This document shows positions 14,801 to 22,480 of a stretch of 22,819 bases of DNA, piece by piece; positions within the stretch are counted from its first letter, which is position 1, and each line of letters begins with the position of its first letter. Under the pieces are notes generated by a model that did not search any database, was not told the origin of the DNA, and saw only the letters and a list, made by a program, of their open reading frames with translations. The position numbers and the translations under genes were made by a program. Source of the stretch: Nitrospirae bacterium GWC2_56_14 (lineage in GTDB: Bacteria; Nitrospirota; UBA9217); contig MHDY01000001.1 in NCBI GenBank assembly GCA_001803705.1, forward strand, positions 1 through 22,819, in the 5' to 3' direction.

Positions 14801-15508
14801 ATGTCCCTACAACAGAGAGACCTCTTTATAAAGAACATCTTTTCGACGGTCGCGCCTCACGTCGATTTTTTAAGCACCGGTTTCAGCTTCGGCTTCGATC
14901 ATTACTGGCGGAACAGGGCAGTCAAGGCCGCCAGGATAACCGAGGGCGAACGGATCCTTGATGTCTGCACCGGCACCGGGGAACTGGCGTTCATTCTTGC
15001 CGATAAGGTCGGAGAGAAGGGCCTGGTCACGGGCGCCGATTTCTGCAACGAGATGCTCGACCGGGCGCGCGAAAAATCGTCCGATCGGCACACCAATCTT
15101 TCCTTCATCCTTTCCGATACCAAGGCCCTGGCGTTCCCCGACAATACCTTTGATTTGGTCACCGTATCTTTCGGCATGAGGAACATTCCCGATACAGCCA
15201 TAGCCCTGCAGGAGATCAAACGGGTGCTCAAACCGGGCGGCAGGTTTATCTGCCTGGAGCTTACACGGCCGCACATGACCTGGTTCCGCAGCCTCTACGA
15301 ATGGTATGTCTTCTGGATCATGCCGTTCATCGGAAAGCTGGTCGTCAAGACGGCAGCCCCCTATCTGTACCTGCCGCGGTCCATTAATGCCTTCTACCCT
15401 CCTGATGAGTTCAAACAGATCATCACCGAGAGCGGCTTTACCGACGTGACCGTGGATTCTTTGACCATGGGGATAGCGACCATTTACGGGGCAATAAAAC
15501 GTGGATAA
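14801..15508 (+). CDS. ubiE: Demethylmenaquinone/ubiquinone C-methyltransferase UbiE/MenG
   Basis: This 235-aa SAM-dependent class I methyltransferase has motif I ILDVCTGTGELAF (about 52-64), VSFGMRNIPD and RVLKPGGRFICLELTRP. These are the diagnostic UbiE/MenG segments, including the family-specific FGMRNI. It methylates demethylmenaquinone to menaquinone at the cytoplasmic membrane. It starts two bases after the cytochrome b stop. The 3' end overlaps the next gene by eight bases. Its place right behind a quinol-oxidising complex supports use of menaquinone by that complex. A second copy elsewhere cannot be excluded, nor a specialised paralogue acting on a variant quinone. Confidence 0.93.
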   Translation: MSLQQRDLFIKNIFSTVAPHVDFLSTGFSFGFDHYWRNRAVKAARITEGERILDVCTGTGELAFILADKVGEKGLVTGADFCNEMLDRAREKSSDRHTNLSFILSDTKALAFPDNTFDLVTVSFGMRNIPDTAIALQEIKRVLKPGGRFICLELTRPHMTWFRSLYEWYVFWIMPFIGKLVVKTAAPYLYLPRSINAFYPPDEFKQIITESGFTDVTVDSLTMGIATIYGAIKRG

Positions 15509-16157
15509 TGTCGGTATTTTATGCGACAAGGACAACGATTTTCTGCATGACTATTCACGGCGCTGCATTGAACGCCTGACCGGCCACTCGTTGTTCTCGG
15601 TTTCCTTGCCCTTTCTGTCCGCCTATCTGGAAGCAAACATTAAAAAAGAATCAGATAAGGACCGGCTGATCATCGAACATGCCGCGGAAGCCCTTGCCGC
15701 CGGGAAGGAACCGGGCGACGTGGACATCGACGAGATCTTCGAAAAAACAAAAGTTGTTGATAAGGCGTTCGTCCGCCGCCTTTTGATCCCCTCCTTCACG
15801 ATCCAGGTGCGCTACGAGGACATTGCCGACATAAGGAAAAAACGGATCGCCCGTCTTTCCACAACTGCCGGCGAGGTCCTGCGGGCCTGGGGAAACGCAC
15901 ACTCCCTTTCTGAAGTGGTCCGGGCAACCTACTCGGAATCACAGTTCCGTTGCATCATCCTTGACATCCTTCATCTCTACAATCTGGAGACCAGGAAGCT
16001 AACTGGTTCCATCAAGTTTTTCTCGCCCTTTAACCGGGCAATCGACGCGCTTGCGGAAAGCGTTTTTGATACCATGGAAAACGTTTCTGTTCGCATTTGC
16101 GACGAATATACTGAAAAACTGTTCCGGGGAGAATGTGCATGCACCGAACGGACCTGA
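15501..16157 (+). CDS. Unrecognised 218-aa protein in the quinone/radical SAM module
   Basis: This cytoplasmic, mostly helical protein has no signal peptide, no membrane helix and no motif I recognise. Charged helical stretches include HAAEALAAGKEPGDVDIDEIFEKTK and RYEDIADIRKKRIARLS. Three cysteines cluster near the ends (C8, C22; GECACTE at the C-terminus). A GTG start at 15501, within the ubiE 3' end, is the best candidate, although its Shine-Dalgarno is weak. The downstream radical SAM gene begins inside its 3' end, so it is translated as part of the operon. A partner or regulator of one of its neighbours is plausible, but I assign no function. Confidence 0.75.
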   Translation: MDNVGILCDKDNDFLHDYSRRCIERLTGHSLFSVSLPFLSAYLEANIKKESDKDRLIIEHAAEALAAGKEPGDVDIDEIFEKTKVVDKAFVRRLLIPSFTIQVRYEDIADIRKKRIARLSTTAGEVLRAWGNAHSLSEVVRATYSESQFRCIILDILHLYNLETRKLTGSIKFFSPFNRAIDALAESVFDTMENVSVRICDEYTEKLFRGECACTERT

Positions 16158-17926
16158 TCCTCCTGCACCCGCCCAGCGTGTTCAAATTCCGCGAACTGCC
16201 GCTCTTTTACGGGCCGGTGAGCGATGTCGTCCCGTCATCCTCCATTTTCGAGATCTATCCCATCGGGTTTCTGACGATCTCGCAGTACCTGCACAAGCAC
16301 GGTCTGTCGGTCAGGATCGTCAATCTGGCGCTCAAGATGCTCCAGGACCGTAACTTCGACCCCGAGCCATTCATCGCCAAATTAAGGCCGGTCGCCTTCG
16401 GCATCGACCTCCACTGGCTTCCCCACGTGGACGGAAGCCTGAGCCTTGCCGAGCTCTGCAAAAAGCTCCATCCCGACGTCCCGGTCATCCTGGGCGGTCT
16501 GAGCTCGACCTATTACCATGAAGAGATCATGCGCGACTATCCTTTTGTGGATTTCGTCATGTGCGGCGATTCCACGGAAGAACCCGTTCGCCAGCTTATA
16601 GAAGCGATCAAGACAGGCCGCGGCTACGAGCAGGTCCCCAACCTCGTCTGGCGCGATGCCAACGGCACGGTGGTGGTGAACGACCGGTCATTCCAGCCCG
16701 AGACCATGGACTATATTGATTTCGATTATCCCCATCTCATGAAGATGGTGCTCAAATATCTGGACCCCTCCGGGTATATCCCCTTCAAGTACTGGCTCAG
16801 TTATCCCGTGACCGCGGTCTTCACCTGCAGAGGCTGCAACCATAACTGCGGCACCTGCGGGGGCTCCATCTCGGCGTTCAACAAGGTCTGTTTGCGTACC
16901 AAGGCCTGTTTCCGATCTCCCGAGCTCGTGGCCCACGACATCAAACGAATATCGGAATACACCGGAGCGCCGGTCATCGTGCTGGGCGATCTGCTGATGG
17001 CGGGCAGAGAACATGCCGACCGGTTCCTCGATGCCATGAAAACATACCGCGTCAGAAACGAGGTCTGTCTTGAGTTCTTCACCCCGCCTCCGGCCGAGTT
17101 CCTGCAAAAGGTTGCGGATTCCATCAGAACCTTCAATGTAGAAATGTCTCCGGAGTCGCATGACATCAACGTCAGGAAGATGTTCGGCAAGAATTACGAT
17201 AACAAAGCCTTGGAGGACATGATCGAGACGCTCCTCAGCGTCGGGTGCAAGCGCATCGACCTGTTCTTCATGGTGGGCCTTCCGAACCAGACCTATGATT
17301 CGGTCATGGAAACGGTGAAATACTGCGGTTCGCTCCTCGACCGGTTTGACCTGAAGACCGCAAAAGGCCAGATCCTTCCGCTCATCGCCCCGCTCGCGCC
17401 GTTCATCGACCCGGGCAGTGTGATCTTCGAGAACCCGGAAAAATACGGATACACGTTCTTTTATAAGACCCTTGCGGAACACCGGAAGGCCATGCTCATG
17501 CCAAGCTGGAAGTATGCTCTGAATTACGAGACAAAATGGATGAACCGCGATGAGATCGTGAGGGCGACCTATGACGGCGCGCTGGGCCTGCTCAACGTAA
17601 AGGAAAAATACGGCGCCATCAGTCAGAAGACCGCGGCAAAGGTCAGGAACCACCTGGAGCGCGCCGTGGCCTTAAATGCGAAGATCAAGGACCTGTCGAG
17701 CATCGACGATTCGCTGCGGGAAGAGATCTTCAGCCTGAATACACTGGACCTGGTCTGCGACAAGCATGAGCTTGACTGGCCGATCAAAGGCTGGAAGCTT
17801 AATGTGTTCAAGCTGGCAAAGTTGCTCATGCAGAATTCGCATAACGGCAATGGCAATGGTTCTTGTCAGGGACAGATGACCGCCGTCCCTGTTCTGGCGA
17901 CGGAGAAGGAAAGGCTGTTTAAGTAG
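16139..17926 (+). CDS. B12-binding-domain radical SAM protein
   Basis: This 595-aa protein has an N-terminal cobalamin-binding-type Rossmann domain (about 1-150; LILLHPPS, FGIDLHWLPHVDG, VPVILGGLSSTYY, DFVMCGDSTEEPVRQLI). The radical SAM domain has its 4Fe-4S cluster triad CxxxCxxC at C233, C237 and C240, within CRGCNHNCGTCGG. An additional cysteine (C230) sits three residues before the triad. The C-terminal region ends in an Asn/Gly-rich tail. It resembles the Ta0216-type B12-radical SAM family, though I have not verified this. Reaction unknown: methylation or carbon rearrangement are family options. I prefer the ATG at 16139, which has GGGGAG at seven bases; an ATG at 16133 is too close to it. 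Confidence 0.88.
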   Translation: MHRTDLILLHPPSVFKFRELPLFYGPVSDVVPSSSIFEIYPIGFLTISQYLHKHGLSVRIVNLALKMLQDRNFDPEPFIAKLRPVAFGIDLHWLPHVDGSLSLAELCKKLHPDVPVILGGLSSTYYHEEIMRDYPFVDFVMCGDSTEEPVRQLIEAIKTGRGYEQVPNLVWRDANGTVVVNDRSFQPETMDYIDFDYPHLMKMVLKYLDPSGYIPFKYWLSYPVTAVFTCRGCNHNCGTCGGSISAFNKVCLRTKACFRSPELVAHDIKRISEYTGAPVIVLGDLLMAGREHADRFLDAMKTYRVRNEVCLEFFTPPPAEFLQKVADSIRTFNVEMSPESHDINVRKMFGKNYDNKALEDMIETLLSVGCKRIDLFFMVGLPNQTYDSVMETVKYCGSLLDRFDLKTAKGQILPLIAPLAPFIDPGSVIFENPEKYGYTFFYKTLAEHRKAMLMPSWKYALNYETKWMNRDEIVRATYDGALGLLNVKEKYGAISQKTAAKVRNHLERAVALNAKIKDLSSIDDSLREEIFSLNTLDLVCDKHELDWPIKGWKLNVFKLAKLLMQNSHNGNGNGSCQGQMTAVPVLATEKERLFK

Positions 17927-17963
17927 AGCAGGTTGTTTAATTGGCAACCGTGATTCTTCGAAG

Positions 17964-18041
17964 CACCCCACCTAACCTCCCCTTGGCAAGGCGAGGAATA
18001 AAGTAGTAGCCCCTCATTGACAAGGAGGGGTTGGGGAGGTG
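17964..18041. repeat. Palindromic dispersed element, copy 2
   Basis: Same order and orientation as 7681-7759: CACCCCACC terminus, CTCCCCTTGGCAAGG, CCCCTC-spacer-GAGGGG, then GTTGGGGAGGT. The central arms differ by several substitutions, some compensated within the stem. It lies downstream of the radical SAM gene and may double as a transcription-stopping hairpin, but no U-tract follows. Confidence 0.85.
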
Positions 18042-18110
18042 CTTTCCGATCATGTCGTTTCAATTTTGTGACGAATAATAAATCCGTCATGATGAGAATA
18101 CGTGTTTAAC

Positions 18111-18135
18111 TACTGTTTACACATAGCAAACAGTA
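18111..18135. promoter_or_regulatory. Perfect inverted repeat, operator candidate
   Basis: TACTGTTT (18111-18118), a 9-base spacer and AAACAGTA (18128-18135) form a perfect dyad. It overlaps a TTTACA that could serve as a -35, with TTTAAT/TTAATA about 18-19 bp downstream as a weak -10. It lies 57-81 bp upstream of the 59-aa gene's ATG. Confidence 0.5.
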
Positions 18136-18191
18136 ATACTTTAATAATTAAATCAGGTTTGTTCAAATATAAAAGATGACGGGAGGCAATT

Positions 18192-18371
18192 ATGATCAGC
18201 AAAGACATGCCTATTTGTGAAGCAGCAAATTATTTTAAGGAAGAGATCCTTGAGATCACGCCGGACATTTCTACAGACCAGCTAGCCGACATGGTGGCGC
18301 TCTATATTTACTATCAATACGGCATTACCAAAGAAGAAGCGAAAAAAGTTATTGAAAAAACCTGTCTATAA
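18192..18371 (+). CDS. 59-aa hypothetical protein in an AT-rich patch
   Basis: This short gene has a good Shine-Dalgarno (GGGAGG, five bases before the ATG) and reads MISKDMPICEAANYF, then KEEILEITPDIS, DQLADMVALYIYYQYG and ITKEEAKKVIEKTCL. It looks like a small helical, acidic, soluble protein with three consecutive helices and a Tyr-rich segment. I do not recognise the family. Its codons and surroundings are clearly more AT-rich than those of its neighbours, and an inverted-repeat operator candidate lies upstream, together suggesting a transferred, self-regulated unit. It converges on the adenylating-enzyme gene. Confidence 0.6.
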   Translation: MISKDMPICEAANYFKEEILEITPDISTDQLADMVALYIYYQYGITKEEAKKVIEKTCL

Positions 18372-18501
18372 GAAATTCGATCAAAATACGCCTCGCAACG
18401 CCAGCGTAGCGGTTCTTCAAACGAGAGTAGATCAAACGATATTTCTTGTTTCGGTAGTACCGTACACATATGTCCCTTCATGTCCCTCGATTTTCAGGTT
18501 A

Positions 18502-20064
18502 TCAAACGATCTTCGCCAGGCGGCCGTAATCCACCTTTGCATTGTGCCGCGGATCAACTGGAATTTCCTGAAGCACTCGCACCTCGTCAAGCCGCGCCCA
18601 AGTCAGCGAATCCCGCACGGCATCTGTATCGATGCGAGACCCTTTCCGTGGCTGCACAAACAGGATGCGTTTATTTTGCCGTCCAACGAGGGCCGCACGT
18701 GAAACAGCAGAAAGTTGTCTCACGGCGCATTCCACGGCGAAGGGATATAGTTCACCACGATCATCATTGATGACCGCCGAGGTCCGCCCCAATAGCCACA
18801 GTCGCCCCCTGTCGTCGAAGTAGCCGCTATCGCCGGTTCGATGCCATATCTTTCCGTTCACGCGGAACTTGGTTTCTTCGTCGCCAATATTATTAAGATA
18901 TTCCTTCAGCACATGCCCCCCGCTGACCACTATTTCCCCCGTTTTGCCCGCAGGTAGAGATATTACAGAAAATCCGTTTTCATCCAGCGCTCCCAACGGC
19001 GTACCCCATTGGGGCAAAATAACCCGAACGCTAATCTCAACCACCGGTATTCCAACCAGGAGACCGGCTCCGACAGACATGGACGTTATGTCATCGGCAG
19101 TCAGTTCTTTCCTGGCAATGTGGGCAATCGGTTCCGCCTCAGTGGAGCCATACACTGCGACAACCTCGGCTTTGGGAAAAGTTGCCGTAAATCGATTCAG
19201 GTGGTTGGGAAAAACTGGTGCGCCACCGGTGAAAACGTATCGGAATCCAGAAACAGTGTTTCCCAATGTCTCGCAGGCATCGCAGATGCATTCCAGGAAG
19301 GCCGGCGATGCCGCAACACTTACAGGGCGATACCGTTCGACTTGACGCAGGACTGGTTCTGCCTTGATGCAGCCGGGGCTACGCAGGTCCGCATCGGGTA
19401 TCAGCGAGGTAACGCCCGAGGCTAGATTGGCCAATACGAAAACCGGCAGTGTGGTCAGATCAATAGCGTTTGGGGTGAGATGAATTGCCCGCTCGAGAAC
19501 ACGGTGCTGCTCCAGCAGAAAGCCGTGGCTACGCACAGTAGCCTTGGGTTGACCGGTACTGCCGCTGGTAAAGGTTATCAATGCCGGGGTGTCAGGTGCG
19601 CACGGAAGAATTGACAGTTCTGGCTGAAGCCTGTTGGATCGGCTCCAGGGGATGGTGGCCGGCAGGAAGTCAAAGGAAAAATGCCGCGGGATGCGCCGCA
19701 GGGCCGGGGAAATCAGCCGCAGCAGATGCGCCTTGGGGGCGGCGATCAGCGCCGCTGGGGGACGAATTTTGCAACAGCGCTCGATATGCTCCCAACCAGC
19801 GGAGGGATCGAGGAACATGGCTGTTATCCCGAGCCTGAAGAGCGTCATCAGGGCAATGTAAAGTTCCGTTGACATGGGGAGAAACACGAGCACGGTGTCT
19901 CCCGCCGCTAGCCCGCTGATCTTAAGTAAAGCTGCGCCACGAACCGAGGCAACTTCAAGCCCGGCAAAGGTCGTGATCCGGTCTTTACCGCGTCGTACGT
20001 CGATGATCGCCGCTGCATCGGGGCGCTTCTGGGACTGCTGTTGAAGTATTTCTGCAATGTTCAA
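18502..20064 (-). CDS. OleC-like acyl-adenylating enzyme (ANL superfamily)
   Basis: This 520-aa cytoplasmic AMP-forming ligase has the ANL landmarks in order: P-loop TFTSGSTGQPKA (164-175), VYGSTEAEP (304-312), HRTGDSGYFDDRGRLWLLGR (408-427, with D412) and a C-terminal catalytic lysine K510 in DPRHNAKVDYGRL. The YGSTEAEP and RHNAKVD wording recalls OleC-type beta-lactone synthetases and related fatty-acyl-AMP enzymes more than acetyl-CoA synthetases. No carrier-protein domain is attached. The start is a TTG at 20062-20064, with GGAG six bases upstream. The TTG overlaps the stop of the GNAT gene by four bases, so translation is coupled. The substrate is probably a long acyl chain or lipid acid, by inference. 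Confidence 0.85.
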   Translation of the reverse strand: MNIAEILQQQSQKRPDAAAIIDVRRGKDRITTFAGLEVASVRGAALLKISGLAAGDTVLVFLPMSTELYIALMTLFRLGITAMFLDPSAGWEHIERCCKIRPPAALIAAPKAHLLRLISPALRRIPRHFSFDFLPATIPWSRSNRLQPELSILPCAPDTPALITFTSGSTGQPKATVRSHGFLLEQHRVLERAIHLTPNAIDLTTLPVFVLANLASGVTSLIPDADLRSPGCIKAEPVLRQVERYRPVSVAASPAFLECICDACETLGNTVSGFRYVFTGGAPVFPNHLNRFTATFPKAEVVAVYGSTEAEPIAHIARKELTADDITSMSVGAGLLVGIPVVEISVRVILPQWGTPLGALDENGFSVISLPAGKTGEIVVSGGHVLKEYLNNIGDEETKFRVNGKIWHRTGDSGYFDDRGRLWLLGRTSAVINDDRGELYPFAVECAVRQLSAVSRAALVGRQNKRILFVQPRKGSRIDTDAVRDSLTWARLDEVRVLQEIPVDPRHNAKVDYGRLAKIV

Positions 20065-21050
20065 TCTAGTCTCCGTGAATAGAGAGCATATTCACGCATT
20101 ACATTCCCGTGGTGGCTGCTTAGTGCCCGGGATTGATTGTCCTCATACATCAGTGCATGAATCCCCCGCCGGTAGCCGAGTTTGCGGGCATTGGCCGTTG
20201 CCTCGGATAAGAGAAGAGGCCCAATCCCTTTCCCGTTCCACTCCGGCAGGGATGCAAGAGACTTGATGATCGCAGTATCAGGATTGCTTCCCGGCCGTGT
20301 ATTGAGCATGTCGCCAATAGCAAAAACGAACCCGATCGGTGATTGTCGGTATTCAGCAAACAGCACCAGTTCCGGTTGGATCAGAACGTGCAGCTTGTCA
20401 TACATAGCGATAAATTCATCACGGGATATAGGAGAGTACAGGAAGTTTTTGCTGAACGCTGCGATGGAAAGCGTATAAATCTTTTCCAGTTCTCCGTTGT
20501 AGTCAGACGAGTCGAGTGGGCGGATGCTGACCCCTCGTTTTTCCAATCTACTTCGCAACGATTCCGGGACACTCCACCCCAGATCGGGATCAAGGTTAGA
20601 GAAGTATCGGGCCAACGGAGTAAATCCTGCCTGTTCGAAATAGGCGGGATATTCGTCGGGATTGCCCGGCTCAAGAAAAAACGGCGGCTCAGACTCACGG
20701 CTAGTGACAAAACGGTAACGACGCCAGGTGGTACCGTCCATCGGTCCGATGGCCAGAGTGCAGCCTCGTCCAGCAAGTTCCTGAAAGCAATGCGACAGGA
20801 TGAACGAGGAAGCATCCGCATCCCTGGCTGCGAAATGACCAATGATGCCGGGACGCTCTCCGGGCAGCTCGGGAACAGATTCAAACCAGAGAGAGCAATA
20901 TCCTGCCAGAGTACCGTCTGCGGTCAGCGCTGCCAAGTGGCTATCAGGAGCATGAGCTGTAAATTCAGTCGCTCCTAGTGGAGCAAGCTTTCCTTTTCCA
21001 GCAAGGGTCGTCAACTGCTGCACAGATTTAATCTGCATTATTGTCAGCAC
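20061..21050 (-). CDS. GNAT-superfamily acyltransferase
   Basis: This 329-aa protein's C-terminal half carries the GNAT acyl-CoA binding motif (IIKSLASLPEWNGKGIGPLLLSEA, near residues 255-279) followed by a helix and a final strand (GIHALMYEDNQSRALS). The N-terminal half looks like a second, degenerate GNAT-like fold (GYCSLWFESVPELPGERPGIIGHFAARDADAS). I chose the GTG at 21048-21050, with GGAG six bases upstream, because a longer reading would overlap the upstream membrane-protein gene by about 80 bp. An ATG four codons later is possible. The acceptor is probably an amine, such as an aminoacyl lipid, but nothing in the sequence proves it. Coupled to the adenylating enzyme gene. Confidence 0.82.
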   Translation of the reverse strand: MLTIMQIKSVQQLTTLAGKGKLAPLGATEFTAHAPDSHLAALTADGTLAGYCSLWFESVPELPGERPGIIGHFAARDADASSFILSHCFQELAGRGCTLAIGPMDGTTWRRYRFVTSRESEPPFFLEPGNPDEYPAYFEQAGFTPLARYFSNLDPDLGWSVPESLRSRLEKRGVSIRPLDSSDYNGELEKIYTLSIAAFSKNFLYSPISRDEFIAMYDKLHVLIQPELVLFAEYRQSPIGFVFAIGDMLNTRPGSNPDTAIIKSLASLPEWNGKGIGPLLLSEATANARKLGYRRGIHALMYEDNQSRALSSHHGNVMREYALYSRRLD

Positions 21051-21061
21051 GAGTATCTCCT

Positions 21062-22423
21062 TCAGATGAGCTGTGCCAGGAAGACCACTCCAGCGGCAAA
21101 CGCCGAGGCACCCATCCGGATACGCTGACGAAGGACCCATTCGTGTCCGTCATCAGTCAAACGCGCTGTCGCAAGCTGAAAAATGCCGAATGCACCGATC
21201 GTCGCCAGCATCACCTCGCCGAGCACAAGCCAGAGTGGTCCGGTCGGATAGAGAAACAGGGGCAACAGTGCAATGATTGCCGTGGCAACAGCGGTACAGA
21301 GGGTCCCCCGAAGCAGCGCGGCAAAATGAAGACCGCGGACAGGCATGCTCTTCCCGTTTCTGATTGAGAGAAAATAGACAAAGATCAAGGTTATCTGGCT
21401 GACTATTGCCGCCACATAAGGGAGATAGAGACGCTGGTATTCTCCGCTGGCGTTGGAGAAGAATATTAGTGCTACCGGCACGATGACTACATAAAAGAGG
21501 CCTTTCACCTGATAGCCGGTAATGTCTTCCGGCACCTGTTGACGGAAGCGCAGGACCAGCGCGTAAAGAAGCAGTTGCGCCAGTAACAGAGGCAAGAACC
21601 AGGAAAAATCACAAAGGCTCCATGCTGCATAGTTGACAAGCATCAAGCCTATCAAACCGCTAGGCTTGAGAACTTTCTGCACAAAGGTAAGTGCGAAACT
21701 CACAAAGATAATCAGAAAGAGTATCCCCGTTTGCTCGACGGTGTCTCCCAGCGGATAGCGGGTCATCTTCACCAGGATAAAAAAGGTGCCCAACGGTACG
21801 AAGATGTTGTCGCTTCCTTTTAGAGATATCGCCTCAAAGCCGGTGACAAGGATTGCAATGACCAGCGCAATGAGCACCGAATCCAGTCGGCCGAAGTCAG
21901 TCAGTAGCAAAAGGGGAAGGTGAACGCAGAGAAAGGTGATGAAAAAGAATACCAGGGAGCCTTCGAGGCTTTTTCGTCCCTCTTCTACCTCGTAGGTAAT
22001 GACTCCATACTGTGTACCGACCAGTGCCGCAAGCGAGTCGGAAATGGTCAGGGTTAGAACGGAAATAAGATAAAAGACTTGCCGGTCATGGCCCAAAAAG
22101 AAGAGGAGCGTGATAGCGATGGGAAAGTATACTGCCCCGGAAGATTGACGGTCAACGCCATGCACGGACTTCAGCAACCCCATGCGTTTGGTCAACAGTA
22201 TGATGGCGGCAAAGAGGAGGGCCAGGAGCAAGACCGTATAGGGCGACCGAAGCACGAAAGGGAAAGAGAGCGCAGCCATGCCGCCCCCGAAATGAACGAC
22301 TTTACGGGAAAATTCGGGGCGTGTCGGCAGTTTCCGGCGCACAATCTCGCCACACATAAAAATTATCGGAAAAATGACAGCAAAGACCGCTGCCGGGAGG
22401 AGATCGCCGAGAATTAAGTCCAT
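21062..22423 (-). CDS. CTP-dependent lipid-alcohol kinase-like membrane protein (SEC59/VTE5-like) with extra C-terminal half
   Basis: This 453-aa polytopic membrane protein's first half has the dolichol/phytol/diacylglycerol kinase signatures: RKVVHFGGG (40-48), SDSLAALVG..YG (128-140), RKSLEGS (150-156) and SDNIFVPL (204-211). Known relatives use CTP to phosphorylate dolichol, phytol or diacylglycerol. The second half (about 230-453) adds six or so helices. LKPSGLIGLMLVN followed by W.LPLLLAQ and a short loop recalls DUF92/VTE6, the second phytol-phosphate kinase, but without a clear ADT-type acidic motif. The ATG has GGGGAGGG upstream. It lies between the BtaA-like and GNAT genes, with gaps of 57 and 11 bp. 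Confidence 0.82.
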   Translation of the reverse strand: MDLILGDLLPAAVFAVIFPIIFMCGEIVRRKLPTRPEFSRKVVHFGGGMAALSFPFVLRSPYTVLLLALLFAAIILLTKRMGLLKSVHGVDRQSSGAVYFPIAITLLFFLGHDRQVFYLISVLTLTISDSLAALVGTQYGVITYEVEEGRKSLEGSLVFFFITFLCVHLPLLLLTDFGRLDSVLIALVIAILVTGFEAISLKGSDNIFVPLGTFFILVKMTRYPLGDTVEQTGILFLIIFVSFALTFVQKVLKPSGLIGLMLVNYAAWSLCDFSWFLPLLLAQLLLYALVLRFRQQVPEDITGYQVKGLFYVVIVPVALIFFSNASGEYQRLYLPYVAAIVSQITLIFVYFLSIRNGKSMPVRGLHFAALLRGTLCTAVATAIIALLPLFLYPTGPLWLVLGEVMLATIGAFGIFQLATARLTDDGHEWVLRQRIRMGASAFAAGVVFLAQLI

Positions 22424-22480
22424 AGGGTTCCCTCCCCTGTCATGTCAATTGCTGTTTTATGTGATGAAGTGAAAGTCATG

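Noticed and set aside
16688..17653. Minus-strand open frame of 321 codons opposite the radical SAM gene
   Set aside because: It is antisense to a well-supported enzyme, with no recognisable motif and no upstream signals.
17929..17950. GGTTG...CAACC hairpin after the radical SAM gene as a terminator
   Set aside because: The stem is only five pairs and no U-tract follows.
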